From positions 181,322 through 245,321 of the forward strand of contig CAVRVD010000001.1 of NCBI GenBank assembly GCA_963724535.1: 64,000 bases of DNA. The letters run 5' to 3'. A model generated the notes under the pieces. The model was not told the DNA's origin. It made no database searches and saw only the letters and a list, made by a program, of their open reading frames with translations. Of the stretch, positions 17,225-25,478 are shown one piece after another. The DNA comes from JADJPO01 sp963724535. Its GTDB lineage: Bacteria > Actinomycetota > Actinomycetes > Actinomycetales > Kineosporiaceae. Within the stretch, counting starts at the first letter, position 1. Every line of letters starts with the position of its first letter. The translations under genes were made by a program, and so were the position numbers.

Positions 17225-18435
17225 CCACGCAGAACGGGAGCCAGGACCACTACCAGGTGGTGATCGTCGGAGGAGGGTCGGCCGGCATCAGCGTCGCGGC
17301 TCGCCTCCGGCGGGCCGGCGTGGACGGCGTGGCGGTCGTCGAGCCGTCCGACGTCCACTACTACCAGCCGCTCTGGACGCTCGTCGGCGGTGGCCGCGCC
17401 ACGGCCAAGAGCACGGTGCGGCCCGAGGCGGCCGTGATGCCCGACGGGGTCTCGTGGGTGCGGGACACGGCGGCCGGCGTGGACCCGCAGGAGCAGACCG
17501 TGGCGCTGGGGTCGGGACGCTCGCTGCACTACGACTACCTCGTCATGGCGCCCGGCCTGCAGCTGGACTTCGGCAACGTGCCCGGGCTCACCGAGTCGCT
17601 CGGTGCGCGGGGGGTGTCCAGCAACTACCGCTTCGACCTCGCGCCCCGAACGTGGGAGTTCATCTCCGGCATGCACGGCGGCACGGCGCTGTTCACGATG
17701 CCGCCGGGGCCGATCAAGTGCGCGGGGGCACCGCAGAAGATCGCGTACCTGGCGGCGGACTGGTGGCGCAGCCAGGGTGTGCTCGACAAGACCCGGATCA
17801 TCCTGGTGCTGCCGACGGCCGCCATGTTCAGCCAGCCCGACTGGGCCGAGGTGCTCACGGGAATCGCTGCGGGCTACGGGATCGAGGTGCGCAAGGAGTC
17901 CCAGCTCATCGAGGTCGACGGGGAGCACAGGCGCGCCGTCATCGCCGACACTGCCACCGGGACCAAGGAGTCGATCGACTTCCAGGTGCTGCACGCGACA
18001 CCGCCGCAGAGCGCCCCGGACTGGGTGAAGGGATCGCCACTGGCGGACCCGGCCAGCCCGTTCGGGTACGTCAAGGTCGACCAGTACACGCTGCAGAGCC
18101 CGACCTGGCCGAACGTGTTCGCCCTCGGTGACGTCGCCAACCTGCCCACCTCCAAGACCGGCGCCGCCGTCCGCAAGCAGGCACCCGTCGTGGTCGCCAA
18201 CCTCCTGGCGCAGAGGAAGGGACACCCCGCCGAGAAGCGCTATGACGGCTATACCTCGTGTCCGTTGGTCACCTCGCGCAACAGGATGCTGCTGGCGGAG
18301 TTCGACTACGAGCTCAAGCCGACTCCGAGCATCCCGTTCATCGACACCATGAAGCCGCGTTACGACATGTGGCTGCTCAAGCGCTACGGGCTCCCCGCGA
18401 TGTACTGGCGGCTGATGCTGCGCGGCCGAGGCTAA
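17221..18435 (+). CDS. sqr: Sulfide:quinone oxidoreductase (SQOR-like, type II)
   Basis: A 404-residue flavoprotein. The FAD-binding N-terminus is VVIVGGGSAGISVAARLRRA, and the redox/sulfane cysteine is in GPIKCAGAPQKIAYLA. The ending (FALGDVANLPTSKTGAAVRK, then SCPLVTSRNRMLLAEFDYE and PRYDMWLLKRYGLP) matches the mitochondrial SQOR-like type. It oxidises sulfide to a persulfide at the membrane face and passes electrons to quinone; the upstream fused dioxygenase-rhodanese consumes that persulfide. Start and upstream stop share ATGA. No CsoR/CstR box was found upstream of the operon, unlike the gene at 10010. Confidence 0.92.
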   Translation: MTTQNGSQDHYQVVIVGGGSAGISVAARLRRAGVDGVAVVEPSDVHYYQPLWTLVGGGRATAKSTVRPEAAVMPDGVSWVRDTAAGVDPQEQTVALGSGRSLHYDYLVMAPGLQLDFGNVPGLTESLGARGVSSNYRFDLAPRTWEFISGMHGGTALFTMPPGPIKCAGAPQKIAYLAADWWRSQGVLDKTRIILVLPTAAMFSQPDWAEVLTGIAAGYGIEVRKESQLIEVDGEHRRAVIADTATGTKESIDFQVLHATPPQSAPDWVKGSPLADPASPFGYVKVDQYTLQSPTWPNVFALGDVANLPTSKTGAAVRKQAPVVVANLLAQRKGHPAEKRYDGYTSCPLVTSRNRMLLAEFDYELKPTPSIPFIDTMKPRYDMWLLKRYGLPAMYWRLMLRGRG

Positions 18436-18480
18436 CGACCGGCCGGTTGAACGTGCCGACCAGAGTCCCCGGCGCTGCGG

Positions 18481-19189
18481 TCAGGATGTGGCCAGGGCCG
18501 TCGGCCGGGCTGACGTCAGTTCGGGCCGGATTCCCCTGACCAGGAGGTAGCCGATCATCCAGAACTCGGCGATCGTGGCCGGGAAGGCCAAGGCGTCCAC
18601 CAGCAGGCTCGGGGCGCTGACCAGGGCATAGTCGATCAGGGCACTGAGCAGGTAACCGACGCCGCCGGCGACCAGGATCCAGCCCAGCGTCCTCGGGAAG
18701 CGGCCCGTGACGATCGCCGCCCAGCCCATGGGGATGAGCCACAGACCGAAGAACAGAGCGCCGATGCCCCATGAGTCGCTGCTGAGCTGGTACAGGAGCG
18801 CGACGGCGCCCGTCACGTCGCCACCCGGGGCGAGCGAGGCGTCCTGTCGCCACCGCGACGGCAGTGGCCAGGAAGACGGCGCTGGCCATGATGGCGACCG
18901 CATTCACGAGGCCGAACGCGGCGACACCGACCCCGGCGACGTTGTGCACCGTTCGGAAGAGCTTGTAGAACCACACAGCCGCGAGCGCCTGGGTCAGCAC
19001 GATGGCCATCTCCAGGGCCACCCCGACATGGGCCAGAGCCTCCTTGTCGGTGAGGTTCGCCAGCGTTGCCGCGGGGTCGCCCTCGACATAGATCGCCGGG
19101 CGAACCAGCAGGAAGCCGAGCATTCCGGTGATGGCCAGTCCCAGATACCAGGCACCCGTCGCCCTGGCCGTCGTCCTCAGGTCGGTCAT
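18481..19189 (-). pseudogene. DUF4386 membrane protein, single frameshift
   Basis: Starting at the ATG with GGGGAGAATC upstream, the first frame gives MTDLRTTARATGAWYLGLAI, TM helices GMLGFLLVRPAIYVEGD and AGVGVAAFGLVNAVAIMASA. The second frame from about 18845 continues with LLYQLSSDSWGIGALFFGLW, LGWILVAGGVGYLLSALIDY and AFPATIAEFWMIGYLLVRG, completing six membrane helices. Together they are a full-length DUF4386 protein of about 235 residues with one missing base. The function of the family is unknown. Confidence 0.82.
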
Positions 19190-19244
19190 GATTCTCCCCG
19201 GTAGCAGATCGGCACGGAGACCGTACCGACGGTGCGTTCGCCCG

Positions 19245-19480
19245 CTGGAGACGATCATGGTCGAGCGTCTCGGGGCGGACGAGGGCGTCGGGGTCCGATG
19301 TCACGACACGCTGGCCGGCGCGGCGGGCCAACACGACGACGTGCGCATCGACGACATCGCTCATCGCAGCGGCCAACAGCAGCCTGCCCACGATGACGGC
19401 ATCGACACCGTCCAGCGCGACAAGGTCGGTGGAGGGCTGCCGGAAGAGCCGCGACAACTGGCCACCTCAGCGCCGCACGG
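19245..19480 (-). pseudogene. VapC (PIN-domain) toxin, C-terminal remnant
   Basis: On the minus strand, DLVALDGVDAVIVGRLL is followed by SDVVDAHVVVLARRAGQRVV and TSDPDALVRPETLDHDRL, the second half of a PIN ribonuclease including the conserved acidic VDAH and TSDPD motifs. The N-terminal half with the first catalytic Asp is missing. A related remnant lies at 42.05-42.55 kb. Confidence 0.72.
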
Positions 19481-19846
19481 GGTCTGGCATCCGTTACCTC
19501 GTCTTCTCGTTCGCTGTGGCGACAGCTAGAGCGTCTGCGGCCCAACGGATCAGCTCGTCGTGGTCGTTCAGTACGGGATCAGGGACGCTCCAGTACGGCA
19601 TCCGCCGGTGCTTGCGCCGCCTCCGTCGAGGAACTGCTGTCCCAAGGACGCGAACTCCTCAGCCAGCCGCTCGGCCATGGCCGGCCGCAGCGGCCCCACT
19701 CGTCGCTCCTTTGGTCCCCATCGAGGCATCGTGCCACGACGGTCAGCCGCTTCCGCGAGCCCGGCTGTCCCGGCACGACTCGGCAGTTGGGAGGCCGAAG
19801 GGCCCGGACTCGGCTGCTGGCGGCCGCGGGATTGTGGCAGAAGCAG
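19481..19846. other. Interval without a supportable gene
   Basis: A 34-codon minus-strand frame (19500-19602; MPYWSVPDPVLNDHDELI) and other short frames are open, but I recognise none. It is probably the decayed upstream part of the toxin locus. Confidence 0.4.
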
Positions 19847-20481
19847 TTACAGGGTGATGATGCCTCTCGCCAGGGCTGTGGTGACCGCTGACGTGCGGTC
19901 GACCACTCCCAGCTTGTCGTAGATGTGGATGAGGTGAGTCTTCACCGTGGCGGTGCTGATGTGCAGCACCGTGGCGATCTCCTTGTTCGTGGTGCCCTTG
20001 GCGACCAGCTGCAGCACCTCGATCTCGCGAGCACTCAGGCTGGCCCGGTTCGGCCCGCGCACCCGGGTCATCAGCCGGGTCGCCACCGTCGGCGCCAGGA
20101 CGGACTCGCCCGTGGCGACGACGCGGATCGCCCGGAACAGCTCCTCGCGTGGGGTGTCCTTGAGCAGGTAGCCGGTCGCCCCGGCCTCAATGGCGCGCAG
20201 GACGTCGGCGTCGGTGTCGTAAGTGGTCAGCACGAGGATGCGAGCGGACGGCTGATGGGCTCTGATCGCCTCGATGGCAGCGACGCCGTTGCGCCCGGGC
20301 ATCTGCAGGTCGATCAACGTGACGTCGGGCGAGAGCGATCGGTACAGGGTGACCGCGGTGTCGCCGTCGCGGCCTCGGCGACCACGTCGAAGTCGCTCTG
20401 ACCGCCCAGCATGCCGGCCAGACCGGCCCGGACCACCGGATGGTCGTCGCAGACGAGGATGCGGATCGGGCTCGCGTTCAC
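19847..20481 (-). pseudogene. NarL/LuxR-family response regulator, single frameshift
   Basis: From GTG at 20481 the receiver domain begins PIRILVCDDHPVVRAGLAGM; the frame shifts near 20375 in AEAA(D)GDTA and continues DVTLIDLQMPGRNGV (phospho-acceptor Asp), ILVLTTYDTDADVL and GYLLKDTPREEL. It ends with a LuxR-type helix-turn-helix (LSAREIEVLQLVAKGTTNKE and ATVKTHLIHIYDKLGV). One C missing from a CCGCCG run explains the break. Its start overlaps the kinase stop (GTGA), so it is the cognate regulator of the adjacent kinase; both are frameshifted. Confidence 0.88.
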
Positions 20482-21709
20482 GTGCCCCCTGCCTTCCGCT
20501 CGTCTGAGGTATGCAGAGGGATCGCGACCGCCAGGGTCGTGCCGTCACCTGGGTCGCTCTCGAGTGTCACGACGCCACCGCGCTGGGCCACGCGCTGGCG
20601 GATCGACTCCAGCCCGAATCCTCCGGACAGCGGCGAGTTCTGCGAGTCGGCGAGCCCGATGCCGTTGTCATGCACATCCAGGATGACGACGTCGTCGAGG
20701 TAGGAGAGGGTGACCTGCACGACGGTGGCCTTGGCGTGCGTGCGCACGTTGCTCAGCGCCTCCTGGGTGACCCGCAGCACGGTCACCTCGTCCTCGAGCG
20801 GCTGGGGCACGGGGTCACCGGTGATCTCGGTGGTGACCTCGATGCCGGTCTCCTCGCCCCACCGTAGGGCCGAGCGCCGGACGGCGTCGTGCAAGGTCTG
20901 GTGTTCCAGCTGCGCCGGCCGCAGGTCGTGTACGACGCGCCGGGCCTGGTCCAGGCCCGATCGTGCGGTCGCCCGGGCCTGGTCCAGGTGCCTGCGGATC
21001 GCCGGCACGTCGCGGGGATCGGCCTCCTCCACCGCCTCGAGGTGCAGGACGATGCTGACGAATCCCTGGGCCAGGGTGTCGTGGATCTCGCGGGCCAGCC
21101 GCTGCCGCTCCGCCAGTACGCCTTCGCGGCGCTGCGCCGCCGCCGGCTCTTGGGGAGCAGCTTCCAGTGCCTCGATCAGCTCGCGCCGCCTCGTGCTCTG
21201 CTCGATGATCGCCAGATCCAGGCACCGACCGCGATCGCGGCCAACCCCGCGAACACCGACAGCCAGATCGCGGGTTTCGTGATCGTGACCGGCCCCCCGG
21301 CGTCCATCACCTGCTCACCGATCGTTGCCGTGGTCAACACGACGGCTGCGATCGCGGCGTGGCGGATCGGCAGGTGGCGAAAGACCTGGACGAACAGGCC
21401 GAACAGCGCCACGTAGTAGGCGGGCGACAGGTTCACCAGCACGAACCACAGCGCGATGTCACCGATCAGGACGACGAAGCGGGCCGACGCGCGTTCCCGC
21501 CACGCACCCTGTTCCCGGTCAGCCAACCGCAGGCCAACCGCGTGCCAGACCAGCAGGACGGTGCTGAGCAAGCCCGCCACCCAGGCGGGCGCCGTCCGCT
21601 GGTCATCGACGGCGGCGAGCCCGAACGAGACGACCACCGTCGCGTAGAAGAGGGCCGCCCACAGCCAGGCCCTCTTCTCCCAGACGTCGGTCTGCTGCGT
21701 CGGCGCCAT
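20478..21709 (-). pseudogene. NarL-type sensor histidine kinase, single frameshift
   Basis: The first frame, from ATG 21709, has about five membrane helices (WLWAALFYATVVVSFGLAAV to IWLSVFAGLAAIAVGAWIW). After an indel near 21215 the second frame has the HisKA_3 dimerisation domain LAREIHDTLAQGFVSIVLHL with the phospho-acceptor His, ARRVVHDLRPAQL, and the ATP-binding domain (VLRVTQEALSNVRTHAKA, VHDNGIGL, GFGLESIRQRV). No recognisable periplasmic sensor exists, so it probably senses the membrane state, like LiaS. Two membrane genes lie just upstream in the same direction. Confidence 0.87.
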
Positions 21710-21723
21710 GGTCCCAGTCTGAG

Positions 21724-22107
21724 TCACAGCGCCGGCAGGGACGGCGCCCGCACCGGCTCGGATGCCACAGGGATCCGCCGGCGAAGGACCCAGCCGGCAC
21801 CGACCCCGACCGCGGCCAGGGCGACGACCGGCCGCCGGCGGTGCTGCCAGCGCAGGAAGGCGGAGCTCTGCGCGTCCCCACTCATGATGTGCGCCGCGAG
21901 CCAGGTCAGGCAGATCAGGAGCACGAGGTGACCGAACGCGCCGCCGAGCCCGCTCGCTCCGACACTGATGGCCAGCAGGCACATCACGGACAGCTCCATC
22001 CGGCGCGAGCGGGTTCGTGCCCCGTCGTCGAGCAGGCTGTGGCCGGCCGCCAGGACCAGCGAGACGATCGAGTAGGCGAGGACCCGGACCCAGAACAACT
22101 CGTCCAT
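21724..22107 (-). CDS. Small integral membrane protein of the two-component operon
   Basis: A 127-residue protein with three or four hydrophobic segments (VRVLAYSIVSLVLAAGHSLL, LSVMCLLAISVGASGLGGAF, LVLLICLTWLAAHIM, VVALAAVGVGAGWVL). No family is recognised. It lies between the kinase gene (15 nt downstream) and the DUF6069-like gene (6 nt upstream), so all four are probably one transcript, and the membrane proteins may be accessory sensors or targets of the kinase. Confidence 0.65.
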   Translation of the reverse strand: MDELFWVRVLAYSIVSLVLAAGHSLLDDGARTRSRRMELSVMCLLAISVGASGLGGAFGHLVLLICLTWLAAHIMSGDAQSSAFLRWQHRRRPVVALAAVGVGAGWVLRRRIPVASEPVRAPSLPAL

Positions 22108-22113
22108 CGCTGC

Positions 22114-22572
22114 TCAGCCCTTTCCGGTCAGCGCCAGTCGGACCAGCATCGGGACGGCGACGGCGTAGGACACGACGTGCATCAGGCTGAGGGTGACGAC
22201 CGTCGCCGTGCTCGCTGCGGGTGCTGTGGCCGAGCCTTCCCCGAGACCGGCGGAGATGGGCAGCGCGAACGACAGGACCAGGCCGATGGCGGTCAGGACC
22301 ACGAAGTGGCGTGCCGGGTGCCGCGAGACCCGCGCCACGACAACAAGAGCCAGCGCCCCCGCGACCAGGTAGGCCACGTTCGCGCCGGCGATCTGCATCG
22401 GCCCGGCGCCGGCCCAGTCGGTGACCTCCGGGAAGAGAATGCCGGCCGCGTAGTAGAGGCCGAGATCTGCCGCGGTCGCGGCGAGCACGGCCAGCGGGAC
22501 GACCCAGCCGAGTCGGCGGAGCAGCCCGGTGCGGGTTGCGGTCGGCTGGACGACGGCCATCTGCGAGTTCAT
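22114..22572 (-). CDS. DUF6069-like four-helix membrane protein
   Basis: A 152-residue protein with four TM segments: VVPLAVLAATAADLGLYYAA, VAYLVAGALALVVVARVS, VVLTAIGLVLSFALPISAG and LSLMHVVSYAVAVPMLVRLA. The layout and length fit the DUF6069 family of actinobacteria. Its role is unknown. ATG 22572 is chosen because AAGGAG lies 7 nt upstream; the longer frame to 22710 is unsupported. It is the first gene of the apparent operon with the membrane protein, kinase and regulator. Confidence 0.7.
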   Translation of the reverse strand: MNSQMAVVQPTATRTGLLRRLGWVVPLAVLAATAADLGLYYAAGILFPEVTDWAGAGPMQIAGANVAYLVAGALALVVVARVSRHPARHFVVLTAIGLVLSFALPISAGLGEGSATAPAASTATVVTLSLMHVVSYAVAVPMLVRLALTGKG

Positions 22573-22759
22573 GTCATTCTCCTTGGTGGTCAGAGCGTTA
22601 CACCAAGAAGGTAGTTCTCGGCGTCGCTGATGTGACCGCCCGGCCGAAGGAACTCGGGAGCGTCCATTCGGTGCCGGATGGCTCAACCCGTTCACGGGTG
22701 CCGGGTCCACCGAAGGGTTGATGCGAACCGGTACGCGAGGGCAGGAGCCGTCCCGGATC

Positions 22760-22876
22760 TCAGCTCCGCGTGGTCATCAGCGCCCCGAGCAGCTCTCGAG
22801 CTGGTCGAACATCGTCACCGCGGCCGGTTCGAACCCGTCGAACGGCGCGATGGTCGCCGTCCACGCCTTGGTGGCT
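22760..22876 (-). pseudogene. NADPH-dependent FMN reductase scrap with internal deletion
   Basis: It matches the 3' part of the intact gene at 59158-59721 (AGCTCTCGAGCTGGTCGAAC and onward), then jumps to sequence found 252 bp further into that gene (CCGTCGAACGGCGCGAT). In the intact gene the two ends share CGAAC, so the loss looks like a microhomology deletion; it removes 84 whole codons. The 5' part of the gene is absent. Confidence 0.85.
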
Positions 22877-22952
22877 CAGCTACCTTTGTCGTCGTCCCCA
22901 CGGCGACCCATGTCTCCACCGGCAGACTGGCCCTGACCGGAAGGAGCCGTCC

Positions 22953-23057
22953 ATGGACCGAGCCGTGGAAGCCGCCGTGACCCCCGACCCTGTCACCCGG
23001 GCCCGAAGCCAGGCCCTCGGTGACCTGCTGCACCGAACGCGGCTCAGTGCCCCATAG
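22953..23057 (+). pseudogene. Truncated 5' end of a gene (possibly an AMP-forming acyl-CoA ligase)
   Basis: GGAAGGAG lies 7 nt before an ATG. The product, 34 residues containing DPVTRARSQALGDLLHRT, resembles the first residues of fatty-acyl-CoA synthetases, which read TxxRARxQxLGDLLRR before the adenylation domain. It stops where sequence of the next remnant begins, so the gene is broken off. The family assignment rests on a short stretch and is tentative. Confidence 0.4.
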
Positions 23058-23573
23058 AGATCGTCGTTGCGGCGACCTCGTTGGTGCTCGGAGATCCCGA
23101 GGTCGCGGTCAGATCGGACGCCATGACCGCGGGCCTCGCGGGAGCCGACGCGCAGGCTCGCGCAGGACGCGGACCACCTCGCCCACCGCTCGGCGGGGCT
23201 GTCGGCGGTGAGGTCCCACTCGGGCTCCGGGTGCCCGGGGAGGTGGATCGCCAGCCGCGCTCGCACGGTGCCGTCGGACTCGATGAAGGCGCCGGTCTCG
23301 ACGGCGATGGCGGCGTGCGAGAACGAGGCGATCCGGGTACGCGAGGTCGGGTGGCGCGACCCGGTGGCGCGGTCGCGCAGGCCGCCCACCGGCACACTGA
23401 TCACGGACACCGAGCCGCAAGTGACCGCAGGCATACAGGAAGGCCGGGCCGCGGACTGTGGTGTATGCCGGCGAGCAGCTTGGTCTGCGCGCACCGGGAG
23501 AGAGCTCCTGGAGCACCCGGACGGCGAGCTGCTCCGCCACCGACAGCGCCACGGCCTGATCGTTGGGGTTCAC
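23044..23573 (-). pseudogene. Unrecognised protein gene remnant, frameshifted
   Basis: Minus-strand frames give MNPNDQAVALSVAEQLAVRV at the start, then TRIASFSHAAIAVETGAFIE with SDGTVRARLAIHLPGHPEPE and a W-D-L-T-A-D-S-P motif. The ending is MASDLTATSGSPSTNEVAAT. At least two frame changes occur. I do not recognise the family. Its first 130 bp belong to the degenerate repeat that is duplicated at 23761. Confidence 0.45.
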
Positions 23574-23926
23574 GGACGCTCCAAGCTCACTGGTCGCCGC
23601 AGTGGAGCCTGCGACAACTGACAGTCAGCATCTTGGTGTTGCCGGCGAGCAGCTTGGTCTGCGCGCACCCGGCGGAGGGTATAGTCCAGTAAGTGCGAGG
23701 AGCGAACAAAATCACCTATCGCACCATCAGTGATCGCGGTGACAGCGCGCACCCAGCCGGAGAGAGCTCCTGGAGCACCCGGACGGCGAGCTGCTCCGCC
23801 ACCGACAGCGCCACGGCCTGATCGTTGGGGTTCACGGACGCTCCCACAGCTCAACTGGTCGCCGCAGTGGAGCCTGCGACAACTGACAGTCAGCACTATC
23901 TCACCATCAGTGATCGGCGGTGACAG
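23468..23926. repeat. Nested imperfect repeats
   Basis: Three repeat types interleave. A 29-bp unit occurs at 23468 and 23641, a 132/135-bp unit at 23499-23630 and 23761-23895, and a roughly 30-bp unit (CACCATCAGTGATCG core) at 23717 and 23898. The second 135-bp copy has a 3-bp insertion relative to the first. The array joins the unknown remnant to the 3' end of the DUF4157 gene, so parts of both genes' ends are copied in it. Confidence 0.8.
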
Positions 23927-25210
23927 CGCCGCGCCCAGCCCGCAGCGTTCTGCATGACCTCCCACGTCGGCCTTGCCGTGGCCTGTCCCTGCCACCTGGC
24001 CACGGAGGCTATGAAGTCCCACGCCTGATCGGTGGCGTCCTTGAGAAGCAGGACGAGCTGTTCCTTGGTTGGGCTGCCCGACGACAGCGCCTTCTGGGCG
24101 GCGGCGACCTCCTCTCGCGGGACCCGGCCCCGTGGAACCGGGGCCGTCGAGAGGGTGTCGAGCGCGGCCCGCTGTTCGGCGGTCGCTCCCGACGGTCTCG
24201 ATCGGACAGAGGAGAAGCCGCTCCGTTCGACCGCACCGACGAGCGCCGTCTGGCTGGAGGCGATGGCGCTGACCCGCCTCGGACGACATGGTGTGGTCCG
24301 CGGGCTCGATGACGAGCCGGAAGACCTCCTCGTTGATCTCACGCAGTCGATCACGCGCCTCGCCGGGAGGCAGTCCCTTTCCCTCGACGAAGTAGGCCAT
24401 GTCCTTGTTGTAGGCGGTATAGGCGTCGAACAGGATGTGGGCGACGCCGGCTCTGCCTTGGGCCACCCCTGTGTAGAAGTCCATGTCCGAGGGGAACTCC
24501 TGGTACATCTCGATCCGGGTCCGGGAGGACTGCGCCGACACCTGCACGACGATGTCCCCCCACGGCGACCTCCCCGGGAACCGATGCACGCCCGGTGCCA
24601 GGGTGCCGTCGAGGATGGCCCGGCGCAGCTCGTGAGGTGCCCAGGGAGGAATCCGCTCCTCGACGGTGGCGGCCGTCGTCAGCAGCTGGATCGTGGTCCC
24701 GTCGGACAGCTCGATCGGTGGACCAAGGCCGCCGCCACCCGACGAGGCGCTCTCGGCGGAGACGTCGTCGGCCTCGCCCTCCGGCGTGGCCCGTTGCGGC
24801 ACAACGGGAGACAGACCCGTGCCCTGCTGGACGACGTGGGTGAGCTCGTGAGCGAGCAGCGCCTGGCCGGCAGGTGAGGACGAACCCGACTCCGCGCGCG
24901 AGAGGGCGATGTGCCGGCCGAGCGTGGCGGCGCGGGCACCGAGCCGGCGCGTCCACGTCCAGGCGGCGGGCCCGTCGTGCACCCGAACCGATCCCAGATC
25001 CCACCCCAGCCATGCCTCGTGGACGGCGCGCGTACCCGGGTCGAGGGGCCGCCCTGGCTCGCCGAGTGGCGAGGACACGTCCACGTCCAGGGGCAACCGA
25101 CCCGCGTGCGTGTGGTGGGCCGTCGCCGACGACGCGGACTCGTACTCGTACTCGTACTCGACCCGCCGGGCGGCGCTCTCGAGCTCGGACGCCCTCCGAC
25201 CTCTTGCCAT
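23896..25210 (-). pseudogene. DUF4157 (eCIS-core type) protein, single frameshift
   Basis: After an acidic, repeat-derived stretch (EYEYEYES), residues 45-150 form the DUF4157 domain: GRPLDPGTRAVHEAWLGWDL, SVRVHDGPAAW, IALSRAESGS, and the zinc-protease-like motif LLAHELTHVVQQG. The next 170 residues are of unknown fold. The frame breaks near 24285 (HTMSSEA) and resumes as SAIASSQTALVGAVERSGFS through to MQNAAGWARR. DUF4157 proteins are associated with extracellular contractile injection systems as cargo or cargo-linked proteases; no sheath, tube or baseplate gene is in the window. The start has only a weak ribosome site. Confidence 0.8.
25139..25162. repeat. 6-bp microsatellite TCGTAC
   Basis: About four tandem copies near the 5' end of the DUF4157 gene encode alternating Glu-Tyr on the minus strand. 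Confidence 0.75.
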
Positions 25211-25249
25211 GGCCGCACCATCGGCGATGTGCGCACGGTGCCGTACCCG

Positions 25250-25365
25250 ACCGCTACGTCCCCGGGCCACCGGCCCGCGAGTTCATCCCGCGCAACGGGC
25301 ACTGCAGCTTCCCGGCTGTCGCCGCCGCGCCGACATCGGCGACCACGACCACCGACCCCTGGTAG
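25250..25365 (+). pseudogene. 3' scrap of a DUF222-HNH endonuclease gene
   Basis: Reads YVPGPPAREFIPRNGHCSF, matching YVPGPRAREFI and GHCRFPGC of the intact gene at 37400. After a frame change the DNA still corresponds to the RRRADLCDLDHRTPW region. The nucleotides TGTCGCCGCCGCGCCGAC are shared. The Cys-rich end of the HNH domain is lost, and sequence that normally follows the intact gene resumes at about 25378. Confidence 0.85.
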
Positions 25366-25377
25366 GACGACGGCCGC

Positions 25378-25478
25378 CGCTCCTGCTGGCAGGCAACTAC
25401 CCGCCCGGCTCCAGAGGCCAATCTGCGTGACAGCCCGGCACTGCGATGCGGCTCACACGCCCGGTGGGAGTGCTCAGC
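25378..25478 (+). repeat. Dispersed repeat found downstream of DUF222-HNH 3' ends
   Basis: CTCCTGCTGGCA, GCTCCAGAGGCC and CGGCACTGCGATGCGGC, then CCCGGTGGGAGTGC, occur in the same order here and at 39123-39220, each time just after a DUF222-HNH 3' end. The second half occurs again at 26074-26128. Confidence 0.8.

Noticed and set aside
23468..23926. CRISPR array
   Set aside because: The repeats are few, of unequal length, interleaved and partly coding, and there are no equal-sized spacers or cas genes.
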